Shown here in pieces: positions 24,083 through 26,595 of a stretch of DNA of 26,595 nucleotides. The stretch's first letter is position 1; each line of letters starts with the position of its first letter. The notes beneath the pieces were generated by a model. The model ran no database searches and was not told the origin of the DNA. It worked only from the letters and a program-made list of their open reading frames with translations. The DNA is from a virus. The stretch spans positions 1 through 26,595 of the IMG/VR virus record IMGVR_UViG_3300008267_008070; one strand, 5' to 3'. The position numbers and the translations under genes were made by a program.

Positions 24083-24643
24083 TTAGTTTAAAAAAACAAC
24101 ACCAGTACCTGAAGAATGTCCAATGTTTGTAATATTTAATTTATCTTCATTAATGTTATTCCAAAATGTTATCATATCATCATTTAAAAAGATATCATCT
24201 AAAAGTAATACACCTTTATAATTGATGTTTTTTAAATGATTTAAAAATTCTAACTCAAAATCACCATTATGGAATGTGTCCAACAAAATTATTTTAGACT
24301 CTAATAAAATATTATCATACTTACCATTAATAACGTTATCAACAATAAATTCAATATTCTTAGGTCTTTCTTTTAATTGTAATTCATCAAATAAATTAAA
24401 AGAATACACTTTATTAGTTTCATTAGTACTTAATGCTAATGCTGATGAACCTTTTAATGTTCCGACATCTACAAATGTTGAATTATTAAAATATCTGGAT
24501 AAGTAAGTTAATAATCTGTAATGTTCTTCTGATGATTTTCTTTTAAAATAATCTTGATATTCTTCATTATCTATTAATGTATGAAGACTCATATCAAAAA
24601 TATCTAAAGTTTGATTTTCTAAATTAACAAATATTTCTTTCAT
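24083..24643 (-). CDS. SAM-dependent methyltransferase
   Basis: The 186-residue product has methyltransferase motif I STFVDVGTLKGSSALAL (55-71), with D59 and G61 for SAM, then VYSFNLFDEL, a NIEFIVDNV strand, IILLDTFHNGDFELEF with an Asp at the active-site position, and GVLLLDDIFLNDD. It therefore belongs to the class I fold, of the type often found in lipopolysaccharide and capsule loci (Methyltransf_24-like). I chose the ATG at 24643 because it is 4 nt after the upstream stop; the longer in-frame start would overlap the GlcNAc-transferase gene by 128 nt. The substrate is probably a sugar, from context. Confidence 0.7.
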   Translation of the reverse strand: MKEIFVNLENQTLDIFDMSLHTLIDNEEYQDYFKRKSSEEHYRLLTYLSRYFNNSTFVDVGTLKGSSALALSTNETNKVYSFNLFDELQLKERPKNIEFIVDNVINGKYDNILLESKIILLDTFHNGDFELEFLNHLKNINYKGVLLLDDIFLNDDMITFWNNINEDKLNITNIGHSSGTGVVFLN

Positions 24644-24647
24644 ATTT

Positions 24648-25898
24648 TTAATATAAATTTCCTGTGATTCTGTCACACCATCCTTTTGATGCTGAATAAG
24701 GCCAAACCACCCAATATTTTGGTTTATGTGTCGTTTGGAACTCTCTCCATACTTTACAATAACCGTCAGGGTCATTTTTCATTCTATTAATTTCATTAAT
24801 GTCGGCATCTTGTCTATGAATAGTTTCATCATTTTCATCGTGGAATGCTACCACCCAAAATTCATAATCAGTTTCAGGAACTGAATCATAACTAACATCA
24901 ATACAATGTTTAAAGATTGTTGCAAAACTTGATTCCCATTCTTCCTCCGTTTCGTAAATTGTTGGGTTTGGTGGGTAATGTTTATCTAAGGTATATTGTT
25001 GTACCGCTCTTCTTGAAAATCTTAAACCTGAATAAATTTCATAGTCTTTTAAAGTTCTTTCAGTACCAAAACCATATGGATTAAATTCATCAGAAATTTG
25101 TTCACCGTCCATACCAAATAGTTTTCTATTTTTTTCGTGTGAAACATTATTTTTTGTTACCCAATCTTTATCATCATCCCATTGTTTTGTTCTTCCTTTT
25201 CTAGTATATTCGTGCCATACTAATGTTTTGTGAGGGTGGAATAAATCATATCCAAATGTATATGCTCTAGCGGCAATTGAAATCTCCTCACCGTGAAAAT
25301 AAAATTCAGGGTCGTGTTGTACTTCATTACTAAACTCACCAACAGTAAATGCGAAATGAGCCGAATAAAATCTTGATGGTACAGGTTCTTTTAAATTTTC
25401 CCACCCTTGTATTGTTTCAGGTAAAAAGAATACCGCACCTTCAGGGATAAATCTATCAAAGACCATTCTCCAAGGTTCTTTAACTCTTTCAGCCGGGTCA
25501 TTTTCAGGATTAAATGACGATACATAACCCGTCAATAATGGTTTTTTAAAACCTTTCTTTTGTAATTGTTTAATCATTTTAATAAACTCATCATCCCAAT
25601 TTTTCTCAAATCTCATATGTGAGTCTATTTGCATTGTATATTCCTCACCATCATATAATTGTTGTACTTGATTTCTAGCCCAACAAACTCCTTTAGATTC
25701 TGTGTATAAAACATCTAATACTCTAAAACGTTTATCGTCTTTGAATTCGTCTAACACATCAAACTTGTCTTCAGGGTGATATTGACGACAAATACCAATT
25801 CGTAAATTTTTAGGTCTTTTGGCATTTTCAATCATTGATTTAATTGTGGGAATTAGTTCAGGGTCTCTATAAGACGCAATTTGAATAAAAATTTTCAT
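24648..25898 (-). CDS. GlcNAc-transferase-like glycosyltransferase (GT60-type)
   Basis: The 416-residue enzyme matches the GlcNAc glycosyltransferase family (PF11397-like), whose studied members add GlcNAc to protein acceptors such as hydroxyproline in Skp1. Its start is IFIQIASYRDPELIPTIKSM, followed by NLRIGICRQY, VLYTESKGVCWARNQVQQLY and YTMQIDSHMRFEKNWD, where D92-S-H94 is the metal motif (DSH in place of DxD). PEFYFHGEEISIAARAYTFG and FHPHKTLVWHEY later are also family features. It is the first gene of the cassette, so it may add the initiating sugar to a protein. I chose the ATG at 25898; a GTG three codons earlier is possible. No Shine-Dalgarno is visible. No prolyl hydroxylase gene is seen in the window. 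Confidence 0.85.
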   Translation of the reverse strand: MKIFIQIASYRDPELIPTIKSMIENAKRPKNLRIGICRQYHPEDKFDVLDEFKDDKRFRVLDVLYTESKGVCWARNQVQQLYDGEEYTMQIDSHMRFEKNWDDEFIKMIKQLQKKGFKKPLLTGYVSSFNPENDPAERVKEPWRMVFDRFIPEGAVFFLPETIQGWENLKEPVPSRFYSAHFAFTVGEFSNEVQHDPEFYFHGEEISIAARAYTFGYDLFHPHKTLVWHEYTRKGRTKQWDDDKDWVTKNNVSHEKNRKLFGMDGEQISDEFNPYGFGTERTLKDYEIYSGLRFSRRAVQQYTLDKHYPPNPTIYETEEEWESSFATIFKHCIDVSYDSVPETDYEFWVVAFHDENDETIHRQDADINEINRMKNDPDGYCKVWREFQTTHKPKYWVVWPYSASKGWCDRITGNLY

Positions 25899-25956
25899 AA
25901 ATTTCACTATTTTAGTTTAATAATAATTTTATTTTAAAATAAATAAAGATGTTTTT

Positions 25957-26595
25957 TTAGATTCCAAAAACATTAAAGAATCTACTACTTTCGGTGTTAT
26001 AATTTGATAAAACTTCGGCGGGTGTTAGTGCGCGATTATACAGTCTAAAGATTGATTGAGTACCTAAAAAGTCAGAGGCATCACCTGTAAAACAACCGAT
26101 ATCAAGTTGTAAATTATTTTGTTGTACTAAAAATGTTTTAGTTAAATCATATCCGGCATTATTACCATTAATATATGTATAATAACCTGAACTTGTCCAT
26201 ACTGCAACTAAATGAACCCATTGGTTAACTGATGTTGAACCTGTACTTGTATAGATGTCGGCTTGTAATGTTGGTTTAGAACCTAACATCCATAGATGAC
26301 CTCCGGAGTCTAGCCTCATTCTATAACCTTGATTACTATTTTTACTAAAAATTTCTAAATCATTTAACGCGGTTGGTTTAATCCATACCTCAACAGATAC
26401 TTCATTAGTGATTGCCGAGAGTGAAGGACTATTTGGTATTCTAACTTTTTCATTACCATAAAATCCAAAACCACCCATTTTATCAGGTAAAAATGTTGGT
26501 GCTGCGGGAACTAAATTAGAATAAAAAACACCATCGTTATTATTATCTGTAATGTCATTCCAATTAGTACCCGAACCCGGCCAAGAAAGAGGTGA
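25957..26595 (-). CDS. LamG (concanavalin-like) domain protein, partial at its N-terminus
   Basis: The frame stays open to the right edge, so the true start is outside the window; 212 residues are visible. The visible part is one laminin-G/concanavalin-like beta-sandwich: WPGSGTNWNDIT near its beginning, then VSVEVWIKP (about 67-74), QWVHLVAVW, YYTYINGNNAG, LDIGCFTG and the closing FRLYNRALTPAEVLSNYN (about 183-200). These motifs are typical of LamG modules in phage virion proteins, where they bind sugar or protein ligands. The remaining protein could contain further LamG repeats or a fibre shaft. It precedes the glycosyltransferase cassette by 58 nt on the same strand, so it may be co-transcribed with it. 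No terminator was recognised in the gap. Confidence 0.8.
   Translation of the reverse strand, partial: SPLSWPGSGTNWNDITDNNNDGVFYSNLVPAAPTFLPDKMGGFGFYGNEKVRIPNSPSLSAITNEVSVEVWIKPTALNDLEIFSKNSNQGYRMRLDSGGHLWMLGSKPTLQADIYTSTGSTSVNQWVHLVAVWTSSGYYTYINGNNAGYDLTKTFLVQQNNLQLDIGCFTGDASDFLGTQSIFRLYNRALTPAEVLSNYNTESSRFFNVFGI

Noticed and set aside
24644-24775. Longer start for the methyltransferase gene at 24083
   Set aside because: The extra 44 residues lie within the well-conserved C-terminus of the GlcNAc-transferase gene in another frame.
15933-25898. Interpretation as a host capsule or O-antigen locus acquired by transduction
   Set aside because: There is no flippase, polymerase, initiating lipid-linked transferase or sugar-nucleotide synthesis gene, and virion genes flank both sides in the same orientation.

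Overview
The window looks like part of a strictly lytic, T4-like (contractile-tailed) bacteriophage genome. The evidence is a set of recognisable T4-type proteins: gp13-like and gp14-like neck proteins, a gp15-like tail terminator, a very large gp18-like tail sheath and a family B DNA polymerase. The DNA is strongly AT-rich, genes are tightly packed, and almost no start codon has a Shine-Dalgarno sequence. Missing Shine-Dalgarno sites are typical of Bacteroidota, so a Bacteroidota host is my best inference. No host gene, integrase, tRNA, IS element or CRISPR array is visible.

Layout. (1) 11-6240, mainly minus strand: a virion-assembly block read leftwards as gp14-like, gp15-like, gp18-like sheath, terminator, then a HAD-type hydrolase. 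A tiny ribbon-helix-helix gene lies on the opposite strand between gp15 and gp18. (2) 6286-11108, plus strand: an SNF2-type helicase, an Fe/Mn superoxide dismutase domain fused to a predicted nuclease, a gp13-like neck protein and a small protein, closed by strong terminator hairpins. (3) 11197-14142, minus: the replicative DNA polymerase. (4) 14240-15869, minus: a small protein and two probable tail-fibre or appendage proteins, one with a Thr/Pro-rich mucin-like stalk. (5) 15933-25898, minus: an unbroken run of 11 genes for glycosyltransferases and SAM-dependent methyltransferases, ending in a terminator. (6) 25957 to the right edge, minus: the C-terminal part of a LamG (concanavalin-like) virion or adhesin protein.

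How the parts may work together. The 10 kb sugar cassette contains a GT60-like GlcNAc-transferase, a GT10 fucosyltransferase, a GT11-like fucosyltransferase, several other GT-A enzymes and two methyltransferases. It sits inside virion-protein genes, two of which (the sheath and a fibre protein) carry poly-threonine tracts like the O-glycosylated regions of mucins. My main hypothesis is that the phage builds a fucosylated, possibly methylated glycan on its own particle. This is inference. Two other points deserve attention: the superoxide dismutase-nuclease fusion, whose linker contains two LNE motifs resembling T4 prohead-protease sites, and a recurrent TATTTATA element about 12-17 nt upstream of several start codons that may be a phage promoter.
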